NCBI GenBank assembly: GCA_022579005.1
Contig: MU401547.1
Span: forward strand, 1 to 64,000
Length of the DNA stretch: 64,000 nucleotides
Reading direction: 5' to 3'
Source: Poronia punctata
Lineage: Eukaryota > Ascomycota > Sordariomycetes > Xylariales > Xylariaceae
Part shown: positions 9,115-17,779 of the stretch, piece after piece
How the letters are laid out: every line of letters begins with the position of its first letter
Numbering within the stretch: position 1 is the first letter of the stretch
Notes under the pieces: model-generated
What the model was told of the DNA's origin: nothing
Seen by the model: only the letters and a program-made list of their open reading frames with translations
Databases searched by the model: none
Position numbers and translations under genes: made by a program

Positions 9115-11376
9115 ATGACCTTCGACCAAGTTGGTAGCACTGCCTGTGACAGTCTGGCGACGCCTGGACTGATTGCCGCACCATATTCAAAGACTGCGAT
9201 TCAGGATGAGGCAAATTACGACAAGACGCACTATGTATCCTTTCCTATTCTTCCTCCACTCGGAAAGCCGGCAAGGAGAAACGCGGTGCTGGAGCAACAG
9301 TGTCCACCAGTCGGGGAAAGGACTAAGGGGCAGACTAAGTCGACCACCTTGTATGCGGCTTGGGCCTTGACCGTGAGCCACATGACCAAGTCGAAGCGCG
9401 TCGTGTTCGGCGTGACGGATTGGCAGCATCAGCATCAGCCAGCGAAATTAGGAGATGCGGCCGGCGCAGAATTGCTTGCCATGCCCATTTTCATCGATTC
9501 CGATGGCCACCAATCAGTTCAGGACTATCTCGCTCATGTACAGAGTCAGCTAAACAGATTCGCGTCTTCTGATCTGGAAGGCGTGCGTGAGCCGGGAAGC
9601 GACACCCAAAGCAGGCCTGCCTTCTCGGCCCTACTCAATATCCAACCTGGGAAGGGTACTTGGATGGAGAGTTCTCCATGTCAGGGTACCAGCGAGCAGC
9701 AACCGTGTTGGAGCACGGGAATGGCCCTGACACTTACAATTCACTTTGGTATCGACCATACTGATATCACGGCTTCTTTCGACTCCACCGTCATCTCCGA
9801 TTGGACCATGAGACACTTGTGCCGGCAGCTGGCCTTCGCTTTACACCAGCTTCAAGTTTCAAGCGCCGAGGAGAGCATCTCTACAATCACGATTGCGACA
9901 CCCGACGAGTTGGAACATATTTGGAATTGGAATTGTGCTGTCCCGACTCCTGTTGAGCGTTGCGTTCATCACGTAATCCAGGAGTGCGCTGCATCACAAC
10001 CAGCTGCGCCGGCTGTCTGCGCCTGGGATGGTGAGCTATCGTATGGCCAACTTGACCGCCTGGCCATGGGTCTATCCGGCCAGCTTTCCGGGCTTGGTGT
10101 CTGTCGCGGTAAGATTGTGCCCCTGTGTTTTGAGAAATCCATGTGGGCAGTCGTCGCCATGCTCGGGGTGCTCCAGACTGGCGCCGCCTTTGTATTGTTT
10201 GACCCTTCGCTTCCCGAAAGTCGTCTTCTTGCCCTGGCGAGGCAGGTGAAAGCCGACGTCATCGTGTCGGGCGATTTGGAGAGGCAACTGAGCTCTCGAC
10301 TCGCACCCCATGTCATGGTTCTTGGTACATTTGTCAGTCAATCCTTGTACGATCAACCGGCATCACCGGCAAGCTCATCCCGTCCGTCCGATGTCATGTA
10401 CATTGCGTTCACGTCGGGTAGTACGGGAGTGCCAAAAGGCGCAGTCATAACCCATCGAAACCTCGCATCTGCCCTACACTATCAACAGGACGCTTTACGC
10501 CGTACATCTCGCTCTAGAACTTACGACTTTTGCGCATACACATTCGACGTTTCAATCTGCAATATATTCTCAACCCTTGCTGCAGGCGGCTGTGTCTGTA
10601 TCCCCAGCGAAGAACAACGGCGAAACCACTTGGTGGAGAGCATAGCGTCTCTCAGGGCAAACACTATCGATCTCACTCCATCTATCGCCCGAATCCTGTC
10701 TCCCGAGCAGGTGCCTAGTATAGAAACTATCATCTTTGGAGGAGAAACGCTGCACCCCAAAGACGTGGCACGTTGGTGGGGGAAAGTCAACATCGTTAAT
10801 CTCTATGGGCCATGCGAGTGCACGCCGAATAGCACAATCAACAGCAGTCCCACGAGTATTGAAGATGCCATACACTTGGGAAAAGGCCTCGGGTTGTTGA
10901 CTTGGATTGTCGATGCTGATAACCACGATGTTCTTCTTCCGTCGGGGTGCATTGGTGAGCTATTACTCGAGGGTCCTCTTGTTGGCCACGGCTATCTAGA
11001 CGACCCTGCAAAAACAGCAGCAGCATTCATTGAGAACCCGGTTTGGTTACTTGAAGGCAGTCCCCACCATGCGGGAAGACCTGGTCGGCTTTACAAGACT
11101 GGAGACTTGGTTCGGCTTGACAAGGACGGATCCTTGACTTTCATTGGGCGCAAGGACTCACAAGTAAAAGTTCGAGGGCAGCGGGTTGAACTAGGCGAGG
11201 TTGAGCATGCTCTCCTCGCATGTGATTCTGTTGACGATGCCGTCGTTGTTTTCCAACATGACGATAAACAGGGCGCTCGGATGGTAGCCTTCGTCACCAT
11301 CCATGACCAAACCCCTGCATTCGAGAAAAGACCACCGTCGCCTGAAGAGGCAGAGACGTCACCGTTACTGGGGTGA
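9115..11376 (+). CDS. NRPS fragment: C-domain C-lobe plus adenylation core, lacking A10 and carrier
   Basis: 753 residues, no intron. Residues ~75-270 match the C-terminal half of a condensation domain; the HHxxxDG half is absent. Residues ~278-753 are an adenylation core: A3 FTSGSTGVPKG (432-442), A4 FDVSI, A5 NLYGPCECTPN, A7 YKTGDLVR and A8 VKVRGQRVELGEVE. The frame stops about 45 residues after A8, so the LPxYMxP and GKxDR (A10 Lys) region and a carrier domain are missing. The missing parts appear at the start of the NRPS at 20182. Known reaction: ATP-dependent activation of an amino acid. Without A10, thioesterification should fail unless supplied in trans. Hand-read pocket residues D-V-C-D-I-G-L-P-N keep Asp235, so an alpha-amino acid is likely. 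GTGAGA at the stop could be a splice donor, but no matching exon was found. Confidence 0.85.
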   Translation: MTFDQVGSTACDSLATPGLIAAPYSKTAIQDEANYDKTHYVSFPILPPLGKPARRNAVLEQQCPPVGERTKGQTKSTTLYAAWALTVSHMTKSKRVVFGVTDWQHQHQPAKLGDAAGAELLAMPIFIDSDGHQSVQDYLAHVQSQLNRFASSDLEGVREPGSDTQSRPAFSALLNIQPGKGTWMESSPCQGTSEQQPCWSTGMALTLTIHFGIDHTDITASFDSTVISDWTMRHLCRQLAFALHQLQVSSAEESISTITIATPDELEHIWNWNCAVPTPVERCVHHVIQECAASQPAAPAVCAWDGELSYGQLDRLAMGLSGQLSGLGVCRGKIVPLCFEKSMWAVVAMLGVLQTGAAFVLFDPSLPESRLLALARQVKADVIVSGDLERQLSSRLAPHVMVLGTFVSQSLYDQPASPASSSRPSDVMYIAFTSGSTGVPKGAVITHRNLASALHYQQDALRRTSRSRTYDFCAYTFDVSICNIFSTLAAGGCVCIPSEEQRRNHLVESIASLRANTIDLTPSIARILSPEQVPSIETIIFGGETLHPKDVARWWGKVNIVNLYGPCECTPNSTINSSPTSIEDAIHLGKGLGLLTWIVDADNHDVLLPSGCIGELLLEGPLVGHGYLDDPAKTAAAFIENPVWLLEGSPHHAGRPGRLYKTGDLVRLDKDGSLTFIGRKDSQVKVRGQRVELGEVEHALLACDSVDDAVVVFQHDDKQGARMVAFVTIHDQTPAFEKRPPSPEEAETSPLLG

Positions 11377-12047
11377 GAAGGCGTATGAAACTCGTAATGG
11401 GGCACTTTCTGCCGATTTCCATGACAAAAGTACAGGCTATGATGTGAATTTTATGGAAGCGGGCGATCAGGGGCGTAGGTGGTCATTCGAGGTTAAGGAT
11501 CAGAGGAAAAATTGATCACTCCTACTTGGGCTAAAGGGCAGGAACTCGGGATTTGTCGAGTTGGTTTCCGGTGGTCATGACTAGGAAACTTGGACAGGAT
11601 TATGTCAGTGGTCAAATCGTGTACTAAGTACTCTCTTATCACAATTGCAAAAATTAGTTCTCAATACTAGATTATCTTGAAGTCTCATCGCAGGCAATGA
11701 ACCGTTGCTACCGAGTGCCAAGCGATTGGTCAAGGATCCCATTGTGAAAAAAAAAAAAAAAAAGCACAATCCTCGAGTGGTAGAAGGTAGAAAGACAACA
11801 ACAGCACATAAAACGACGCCACACGCTGAACCGATTATTGTTTTCCTAGTTCCGGCATATTCAAATGATGAGATATCCAAATAAACTTGGGTTTTGCAAT
11901 TTGATTTGATTTGGATGCGGCGATTTAATTCATCTATTTGCAAGTCTGCTCACCGCAGGGCATGGCCGGCTTCGCTTTGACTTGTAGCTGTAAAGAAGCT
12001 CTCCACCTTTTTCCAATCTTGTCCTTGTTCAGATCCAGCTCCCTAAT
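11377..12047. other. Spacer after the NRPS fragment
   Basis: A frame running through to 11515 continues in another phase beyond the NRPS stop but shows no A9/A10 or carrier motif. An A-run of about 17 lies at 11746-11763. Otherwise nothing is seen. Confidence 0.5.
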
Positions 12048-12740
12048 CTACAGTGGTCGTATTTGAATAATGTAATACTGCTCTGTCACGCCATTACCCA
12101 GATCGCCAAGTCCGTCCCGAATAATCTCCTGAGCATACCCGCAGGCCGCACAAATCTCTTCTATAGCACGCAAGTTGGCGTAAGGGACCGTCCCCAGCAA
12201 GACCGACCCGCCTTCGACCAGGTGGTCCCTGGCCTGAGAGACGAAGCGCCTCAGCGTGACGTAGCCCTCGTCCAGGAACATCTCCAACTTCTCGTCCTCG
12301 GTCTGCATTGTTCCGTCCCAGGCCCAGGGGTGATTCCAGAAGATGAAGTCGTACTTCCCGGTCACGTTTTCGAAAACGTCGCTGACGGCGAAGTGTCCGG
12401 TCTGACCGTTCGCCTCGAAGTTCTTCTTGGTCACCTCGACGGCGTTGGGGTTGATGTCTACGCCGGCAACGGCAGAGCCGGAGGCGGCGAGGTAGAGCGA
12501 GACGAGGCCCGAGCCGAGCCCGACTTCGAGGAAGGACTTCCCCTGGACGATGGGCGGGAGGTTCTCGCCGAACCATACCGTCTCCGGGAAGTATTTGGGG
12601 GAGAGGATGGAGGGATGGATGTAGATGTCGAAGTTGCCGACGCGCTCGAAGTAGGTTTCCTTGTGTGCACGGGACTCGGCCCACAGCTCGGACTGGCGTC
12701 GGTCCCAATCGGGACGTGGAGAGGGAGAGAGTGTGGCCAT
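12048..12740 (-). CDS. Class I SAM-dependent methyltransferase
   Basis: 230 residues from the ATG at 12740; an earlier in-frame Met at 12833 would add a low-complexity leader encoded by the GA repeat. Motif I is LEVGLGSGLVSLYLA (71-85), the acidic residue after beta-2 is D95 (VDINPNA), and motif IV reads FWNHPWAW (135-141). The last resembles the NPPY/NPPW motif of HemK/PrmC-like N-methyltransferases, but the first Pro is replaced by His. Intronless and visibly GC-rich. It lies between the two NRPS genes on the minus strand, in tandem with the carbamoyltransferase, so a tailoring role is likely. The substrate could be an N or O atom of the peptide product. It may instead be a general small-molecule methyltransferase captured by the locus. 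Confidence 0.8.
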   Translation of the reverse strand: MATLSPSPRPDWDRRQSELWAESRAHKETYFERVGNFDIYIHPSILSPKYFPETVWFGENLPPIVQGKSFLEVGLGSGLVSLYLAASGSAVAGVDINPNAVEVTKKNFEANGQTGHFAVSDVFENVTGKYDFIFWNHPWAWDGTMQTEDEKLEMFLDEGYVTLRRFVSQARDHLVEGGSVLLGTVPYANLRAIEEICAACGYAQEIIRDGLGDLGNGVTEQYYIIQIRPL

Positions 12741-13864
12741 TGTTTTGCCGCGTTTGACCGTTTGATGAGAAGGGTTATTATGAAAGCTGGTATAGAGAGA
12801 GAGAGAGAGAGAGTATTGTAGTGAGTAGTTCAAATCGTATCAGAAAGTGATATCAGAAGCAAGATGGCATACCAATAAAAGCCCTTGACTAGGATCTCAC
12901 GAAAAAGAGAGGCGAACCAATACGACTTACAAAGCAGACAACTACCTACGTTGTACAAACAGGAGACAAGGCAATTATAGTGCTAGGGATTCCCGCCCGT
13001 CTCAGAGGCCTCTTCCACTCTGCAGTGTGAAAGGGGTGTCAATGACGGATTAGGGGTAGAATTAACAACCCTAGACTAGGTTCTGGAACATATCACTAGG
13101 TTAGGTGCATGGGGAAAACGAATGACGTATACAAGACATATGTTAGTTGACGCTAGGTACCTAGGTAAGTAGGATAGGCATTAGAATTTACGTGCTAACA
13201 ACAAAAGGAACAGCGGCGGCTAAATAAGCATAGACTGGAGTGATCGCTGCAGGGTTAGATATAGCTGCAGAAATCTAGATACGCCAACGTAAACGTACCT
13301 CTTGCATTTCATTCGCTGTCAATTCATGCATTGCAAATCCTCTCATGTACCTACACTTTCCCCATAACCTCATGCACGGGCCTTTCTATTACCTCATGCA
13401 CTTTCCCATCACCTCATGCACGGGCCTTTCCATCACCTCATGCATGCACTATTGACACGAGAAGAACGAAGTGAGACAAACGAATCCCAATTCAAGGAAG
13501 ATCATCGGCCATGTTGACACATAGCCAATCTCTAGTTGGAAGACTACCAATGGAGATCCTGTACATTGGCTGTCTTCACCGCCATCTATAGTACACTCCG
13601 CACGGCTAGAGCACGGCTAGAGACGGAGCTTGTGAAGCCAGCAGCAGGAGCGACTTACGTGGTGATGGCCTAGTCTAGAGAGAATGAACCGTAGCAGCTC
13701 AAATTTAATTCAAACTCAACATGTTTGATTGTCCGAGAGAAGTGCCTGTTAGTGAATCCTATAAACGCTTCCTGTTAAAGCAGTAATGTTTTATATTACA
13801 GCAAATGCTAAGCATAAACTCTTATCTACAGCACTTGTACCTGACATAACACAGTAGACTAGCT
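12741..13864. other. Intergenic spacer
   Basis: A GA microsatellite (about 12801-12822) lies in the methyltransferase leader. TACC-type micro-repeats are frequent. An interspersed ACCTCATGCAC repeat is listed separately. No gene seen. Confidence 0.5.
13352..13450. repeat. Short tandem repeat, ACCTCATGCAC core
   Basis: The 11-mer ACCTCATGCAC (the last copy is altered) occurs at 13367, 13391, 13411 and 13434. The spacers alternate between GGGCCTTTCYATY and TTTCCCATC, so the higher-order unit is about 43-44 bp repeated twice. Confidence 0.8.
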
Positions 13865-14164
13865 ATCCCCTTGCGCCACAGATTTGCTCTGTAGTCTGTA
13901 CCGCGTTTGTATACTAATGACCATATGTTTAACCAATAAAAGGCTGTAAAATCAAGGTACATAATTTCTCACATTTTCCCACCTTGAAGGCCGGGGCCAA
14001 ATGTATAACTACAGATTCTAGCAATATAATAGTACATCATTTTTATTATTTTAAACTGAGGGCCTCTTTGTACCTGTTATGCTACTAGGTAATACAAAAC
14101 GCGGCAATGTGGGTCACCTTAAAGTAGAAGCGCGGTACGGAGCAAATCTGTAGCGCAAGGGGAT
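13865..14164. mobile_element. MITE-like element with 25-bp terminal inverted repeats
   Basis: The left end 13865-13889 (ATCCCCTTGCGCCACAGATT then TGCTC) and the reverse complement of 14140-14164 agree at 24 of 25 bases. Similarity resumes further in (GTACCGCG) after a small indel. The 300-bp element has no coding capacity. No clear target-site duplication beyond a possible AT dinucleotide was found. It sits between the methyltransferase promoter and the 3' end of the carbamoyltransferase. Non-autonomous DNA transposon is the best reading; a large hairpin of other origin is possible. Confidence 0.55.
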
Positions 14165-14283
14165 GTCCCTTCTCCTCCTTCTCAAGGCTAGAGTGGGACC
14201 CATGTAGGTACCTAAGTAGATACCTAGTGAAAACCCAGTTGTGCCAGGTGCCAGGACCCGCCGGCGATTGTTTCACTTCAAGC

Positions 14284-15978
14284 TCAGTTTTCGCGGGTGA
14301 CAAATCTGTTGCCTATGAAGAGGGCATCGATGCGCGTCTTCTTAAATGTGGCAATAGCGTGATCCGGGGTGCAGACGATTGGCTCGCTATCGTTGAAGGA
14401 TGTATTGAGCACCATGGGAACCCCGGTCAGGTCCGCAAAGTGGGAGATGAGCTCGTAAAAGGCGGGGTTGCGCTCGCGATGGACCAACTGTACGCGGGCC
14501 GTGCCGTCCTCGTGCAAGACGGCCGGTACCTGTTCCCGGCGGCCCGCGACCGTCTGGCAGGCAAAGAGCATGAAGTCGTAGCTCCGAGAGGGCTTGCCGA
14601 GTTCAAACCACTCGCCGGCCGGCTCGGCCAGGACGCTGGGCGCAAACGGACGGAATGTCTCGCGATGCTTCACTTTGACGTTGAGCATTTCGCGCGTCGC
14701 CGAGCTTCGCGGGTCGGCCAGCAACGACCGATTACCCAGAGCTCGGGGGCCAAATTCCATTCGGCCCTGGAACCAGGCCACAATCTTGCCGGCGGCAATC
14801 ATGCGGGCAGCCTCGAGGGCCGGCGAGCTGGACAGCTCCGGCGACAGCCCGGCGGCCTCGTATGCTGCGACGATGGCGGCGTCGTCGTACTCCGGGCCGA
14901 GGTACGGCGTATCGGAAGCGACGTTCGCGGGGCCACCCAGGCGATGATTCAGTTCTAGCGCGGCCCCCATCGCCGTACCCGCGTCATGAGGAGCCGAGGG
15001 AACGAAGATGTTGGAAAAGAGTCCGGCTTCCTTCAGGGCCACGTTGCTAACACAGTTCAGGGCGACGCCACCCGCAAGACACAAGTTGTCGGAATTAACC
15101 AGCTGGCGGAGTTCCTTGGCAAGTGCGAGAAGAGCCTCGTCCGTGACGAGCTGAAGAGAGGCGGCCACATCGTAGTGATGGCTCTCGAGCGGTGTATCCG
15201 GCTTGCGAGCGGGCCCAAACAGAGCCTCCAGGCGTTCGAAGTCGGGTAAGCGAAAATTGGCCGTCGCCTGGTCGACGGCGTATCCGCCAGCGCTCTCAAC
15301 CCACATCAGCTGGGAGAAGGCATCTTTGAACTTGGACCCGTCACCATATGCGGCTAAGCCCATGGTTTTGCAGGCGTCGTATTCGGAGAATCCGAGATAC
15401 TTGCTAATCTTCTCCCAAATGAAGCCGATAGAATGGGGGAAGGATATCTCGCGCAAGATGGTAATCCCGTTCTTATCGCCCCGCGCGAGCAACGTGCAAG
15501 CAGCCTCTCCAATGCCATCCGCGACGAGGATGGCGGCATCTTCAAAGCCGGACGGGTAGAAGCTGGACGCCGCGTGAGAGACATGATGCGGGATGAAGGT
15601 CAAGCGCTGTTCGGGTCGGCCGAAGTGGGCGGCCAATGCCTCGGGCACCGAACGAAGATGGGAAAGGAAAGTCTTCTCGCCTTGCTCCGTTCCCCAATCC
15701 CCGGCCTCGGTTCGGTCGTCCAAGATGAACTCGCGAGCGCGCAGATCCGGGTCGAAGGAATAGGCAATCGCGTCAAGATCCTCGGGCTTGACGGCGGCGG
15801 ATTCAAGGCAATACCGAATGCTTTCGAGAGGCAGTTCATCGGCATTGTCAACGCTCGCCGGCTTGGCATGCTTGATTCTGGAGAACCGTTCCTCTTCGGC
15901 CGCTGCAACGACTTTCCCGTCGACGAGCAATGTCGCGGCCGACTCGTGATAGACTGAATTGATTCCGAGAATTCGCAT
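14284..15978 (-). CDS. NodU/CmcH-type carbamoyltransferase
   Basis: 564 residues, intronless, GC-rich. The start MRILGINSVYHESAA is diagnostic of the family. HHVSHAAS at 131-138 supplies the metal and carbamoyl-adenylate-binding His residues of the Kae1-like N-terminal domain, with VADGIGE at about 152. KTMGLAAYGD, GGVALNCVSN and APHDAGTAMGAAL follow. The C-terminal YrdC-like part contains GRMEFGPRALGNRSLLADP and HRETFRPFAPSVLAE. Known reaction: transfer of a carbamoyl group from carbamoyl phosphate, through carbamoyl-AMP, to a hydroxyl of an antibiotic, sugar or alkaloid. The family is mainly bacterial. The gene lies between two NRPS genes beside a methyltransferase, so O-carbamoylation of the NRPS product is inferred. 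Absence of introns, base composition and family range suggest bacterial ancestry. Confidence 0.92.
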   Translation of the reverse strand: MRILGINSVYHESAATLLVDGKVVAAAEEERFSRIKHAKPASVDNADELPLESIRYCLESAAVKPEDLDAIAYSFDPDLRAREFILDDRTEAGDWGTEQGEKTFLSHLRSVPEALAAHFGRPEQRLTFIPHHVSHAASSFYPSGFEDAAILVADGIGEAACTLLARGDKNGITILREISFPHSIGFIWEKISKYLGFSEYDACKTMGLAAYGDGSKFKDAFSQLMWVESAGGYAVDQATANFRLPDFERLEALFGPARKPDTPLESHHYDVAASLQLVTDEALLALAKELRQLVNSDNLCLAGGVALNCVSNVALKEAGLFSNIFVPSAPHDAGTAMGAALELNHRLGGPANVASDTPYLGPEYDDAAIVAAYEAAGLSPELSSSPALEAARMIAAGKIVAWFQGRMEFGPRALGNRSLLADPRSSATREMLNVKVKHRETFRPFAPSVLAEPAGEWFELGKPSRSYDFMLFACQTVAGRREQVPAVLHEDGTARVQLVHRERNPAFYELISHFADLTGVPMVLNTSFNDSEPIVCTPDHAIATFKKTRIDALFIGNRFVTREN

Positions 15979-16969
15979 CTTGAAGTTTGTCTCCCAGGTG
16001 ATGTTATTCCCAACGCAGCTTTGGGTGATCTGGCTACTTTATGTTGACAGGCTTTGTAGAGTCGCTATCTCATCAACGGTCGCCTGGCTTAGATGATTGT
16101 GTACAAGCGGACCCTTGATGAAGTGAGTAAGTACCTGGATTTGTACCAAGATAGGAAGCATAACTGCATCGGTCCGTCTTTTATATAGCACTACACTTCG
16201 AGCGGTATAACAGTATTCTTGATGCTTGAGCGGGTCCATCGGGCGACCAACCTTGATTTCTCTTCTCCCCGTATGCAGGCTAGCAGGTTTCTGGGCCACT
16301 GTCCAGTCCGTACGGGAGTAAGAATCCAGCTCGGGATGGCCAGTGTAACTTCCCAGATGGTCACACTATTTCCCATTTCTCCCCCATATTGGCACCACTA
16401 CTAGTGCTACCCTGACGCACAGGACCCGACCTCACTTTACGTAAACACTCTAGCACCTACATGGTGCGGTTGGCACTGTCTTTAACTCTATAACATCACA
16501 TCCTACGTGGCAGGACAGGACTGGCTTGTGGCTGCTGAGGCGATCTGCAGCCAAAAAGGCGTAAGTGAAGGCATGTTTCGAGGATTGCGGCTGAGATATT
16601 CACTGCAACCTTCAAACGATAATGCGGTGGGGCCCGTTCGAAGCTTTGCCACCCTCACCCTAGCGCACTTGAGTGTGGCCCCGCGGCTCCGGCTCATTGG
16701 ACCTGCGATAGGAGACAGACATGATCTCGTTGTGCCGTTACTCGTACATACGATGATGTTCTTGCCCTCTGTAAACATGGTATAATGCATTTAACGTTGT
16801 ATTTTTTTTTACGGATAATTACGCATTATTATGCATCTATCTACACGCCAAGGGGGGGGGGGGGATCTTATATATATTAAACCGCCGTAAACACGCCCCC
16901 CCGAACAGAAAAAAAACCGGACACTTCTGTATTTCCGACCAATTCCACACATAGCCATCGTCTTCAACC
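15979..16969. other. Divergent promoter region, carbamoyltransferase / TenA-like gene
   Basis: About 1 kb between divergently transcribed genes. Overlapping frames of about 92-95 codons on both strands at 16503-16790 match nothing known. A G-run lies at about 16852-16864, shortly before the TenA-like start. A shared bidirectional promoter is plausible. Confidence 0.5.
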
Positions 16970-17779
16970 ATGTCGTCATTTACGCAGGCCCTCGTGGCCT
17001 CTGACCCGGCAGTCTTCCAGCGCGCCACGCAGTCGCCGTTTCTGCGCCGCGCCGCGCAGGGCACGGTTTCGAAAGAGGTCCTCGGGCGATACCTCGCCAA
17101 CGACCGTCTCTACGTCCACGGCTACCTGCGCGCCGCCGGCCGGCTGATCAGCTTCCTGCCGCTGCCGCAGGTGGTCCCCGCCGCGGGTGGCGAGCTGCAC
17201 GCGGACCCGGCGTCGAGGCTCCTGGCGTGGACGATTGACGACCTGATCAACATCCAGCACGAGGAGCGCTTCCTCGTCGACACGGCCAGGAAGTACGGCA
17301 TCGAGGTGAACCTGCCGGCGGACGAGCACGGACGGGTGCCCGCGTCGGCAAAGACGCCGGGTCTCCGCCAGTTCGAGGCCCTGTTCGATGGCTTGCAGTT
17401 GGGGGGTGGCGATGGGGGACTGCTGCCCTGGCTCGAGAGCGCGGTGGTGTTTTACGGGACGGAAAAGTGTTACCTGGAGGCGTGGACGTGGGCGAAATCG
17501 CAGGTCGACGAGGACAAGGACAAGGACGGGGCGGACGATGAGGATGGCGGCATGGTGCGGCGGGAACTCATCGCCAACTGGACGGGCCCCGAGTTCGAGG
17601 CCTTTGTCGATCAGCTGGCCGGGATTATCGACGCTGCGGTGCAGACGCAGGAGGAGGACGCCAAGGAGGCCTTGCTGCAGCGCGGCTTAGTCAAGTGGCG
17701 GGAGATTCTCGCTGCCGAGGAGGCATCTTGGCCCGTCATTGACGCTGATCCGACCATTCCGTCGCGTGTAAAAGAATAA
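16970..17779 (+). CDS. TenA/heme-oxygenase-fold protein
   Basis: 269 residues, intronless, GC-rich. The all-helical TenA family is recognisable from RYLANDRLYVHGYLRAAG (40-57, with the family Asp45 and Tyr48), the helix WTIDDLINIQHEERF (87-101) and LLPWLESAVVFYGTEKCYLE (151-170). Canonical thiaminase II has a nucleophilic Cys in the LPC position; here it reads LPW (W154), so thiamine hydrolysis is unlikely. Relatives of this fold include non-thiaminase fungal proteins and diiron or cofactor-less oxidases. An acidic linker (about 179-193) interrupts the C-terminal half. It sits between the carbamoyltransferase and the large NRPS, which suggests a tailoring or supply role, but single TenA-like genes are also common outside clusters. 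Confidence 0.75.
   Translation: MSSFTQALVASDPAVFQRATQSPFLRRAAQGTVSKEVLGRYLANDRLYVHGYLRAAGRLISFLPLPQVVPAAGGELHADPASRLLAWTIDDLINIQHEERFLVDTARKYGIEVNLPADEHGRVPASAKTPGLRQFEALFDGLQLGGGDGGLLPWLESAVVFYGTEKCYLEAWTWAKSQVDEDKDKDGADDEDGGMVRRELIANWTGPEFEAFVDQLAGIIDAAVQTQEEDAKEALLQRGLVKWREILAAEEASWPVIDADPTIPSRVKE

Noticed and set aside
12063..12821. 252-codon open frame antisense to the methyltransferase
   Set aside because: GC-rich shadow frame; the opposite strand encodes a clear SAM methyltransferase with motifs I and IV.
14227..14958. 243-codon frame antisense to the carbamoyltransferase 3' half
   Set aside because: Shadow of a strongly conserved gene; no motif of its own.
16503..16790. Frames of 92-95 codons on both strands between the carbamoyltransferase and the TenA-like gene
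   Set aside because: Mutually overlapping and unrecognisable; no leader or intron signals.
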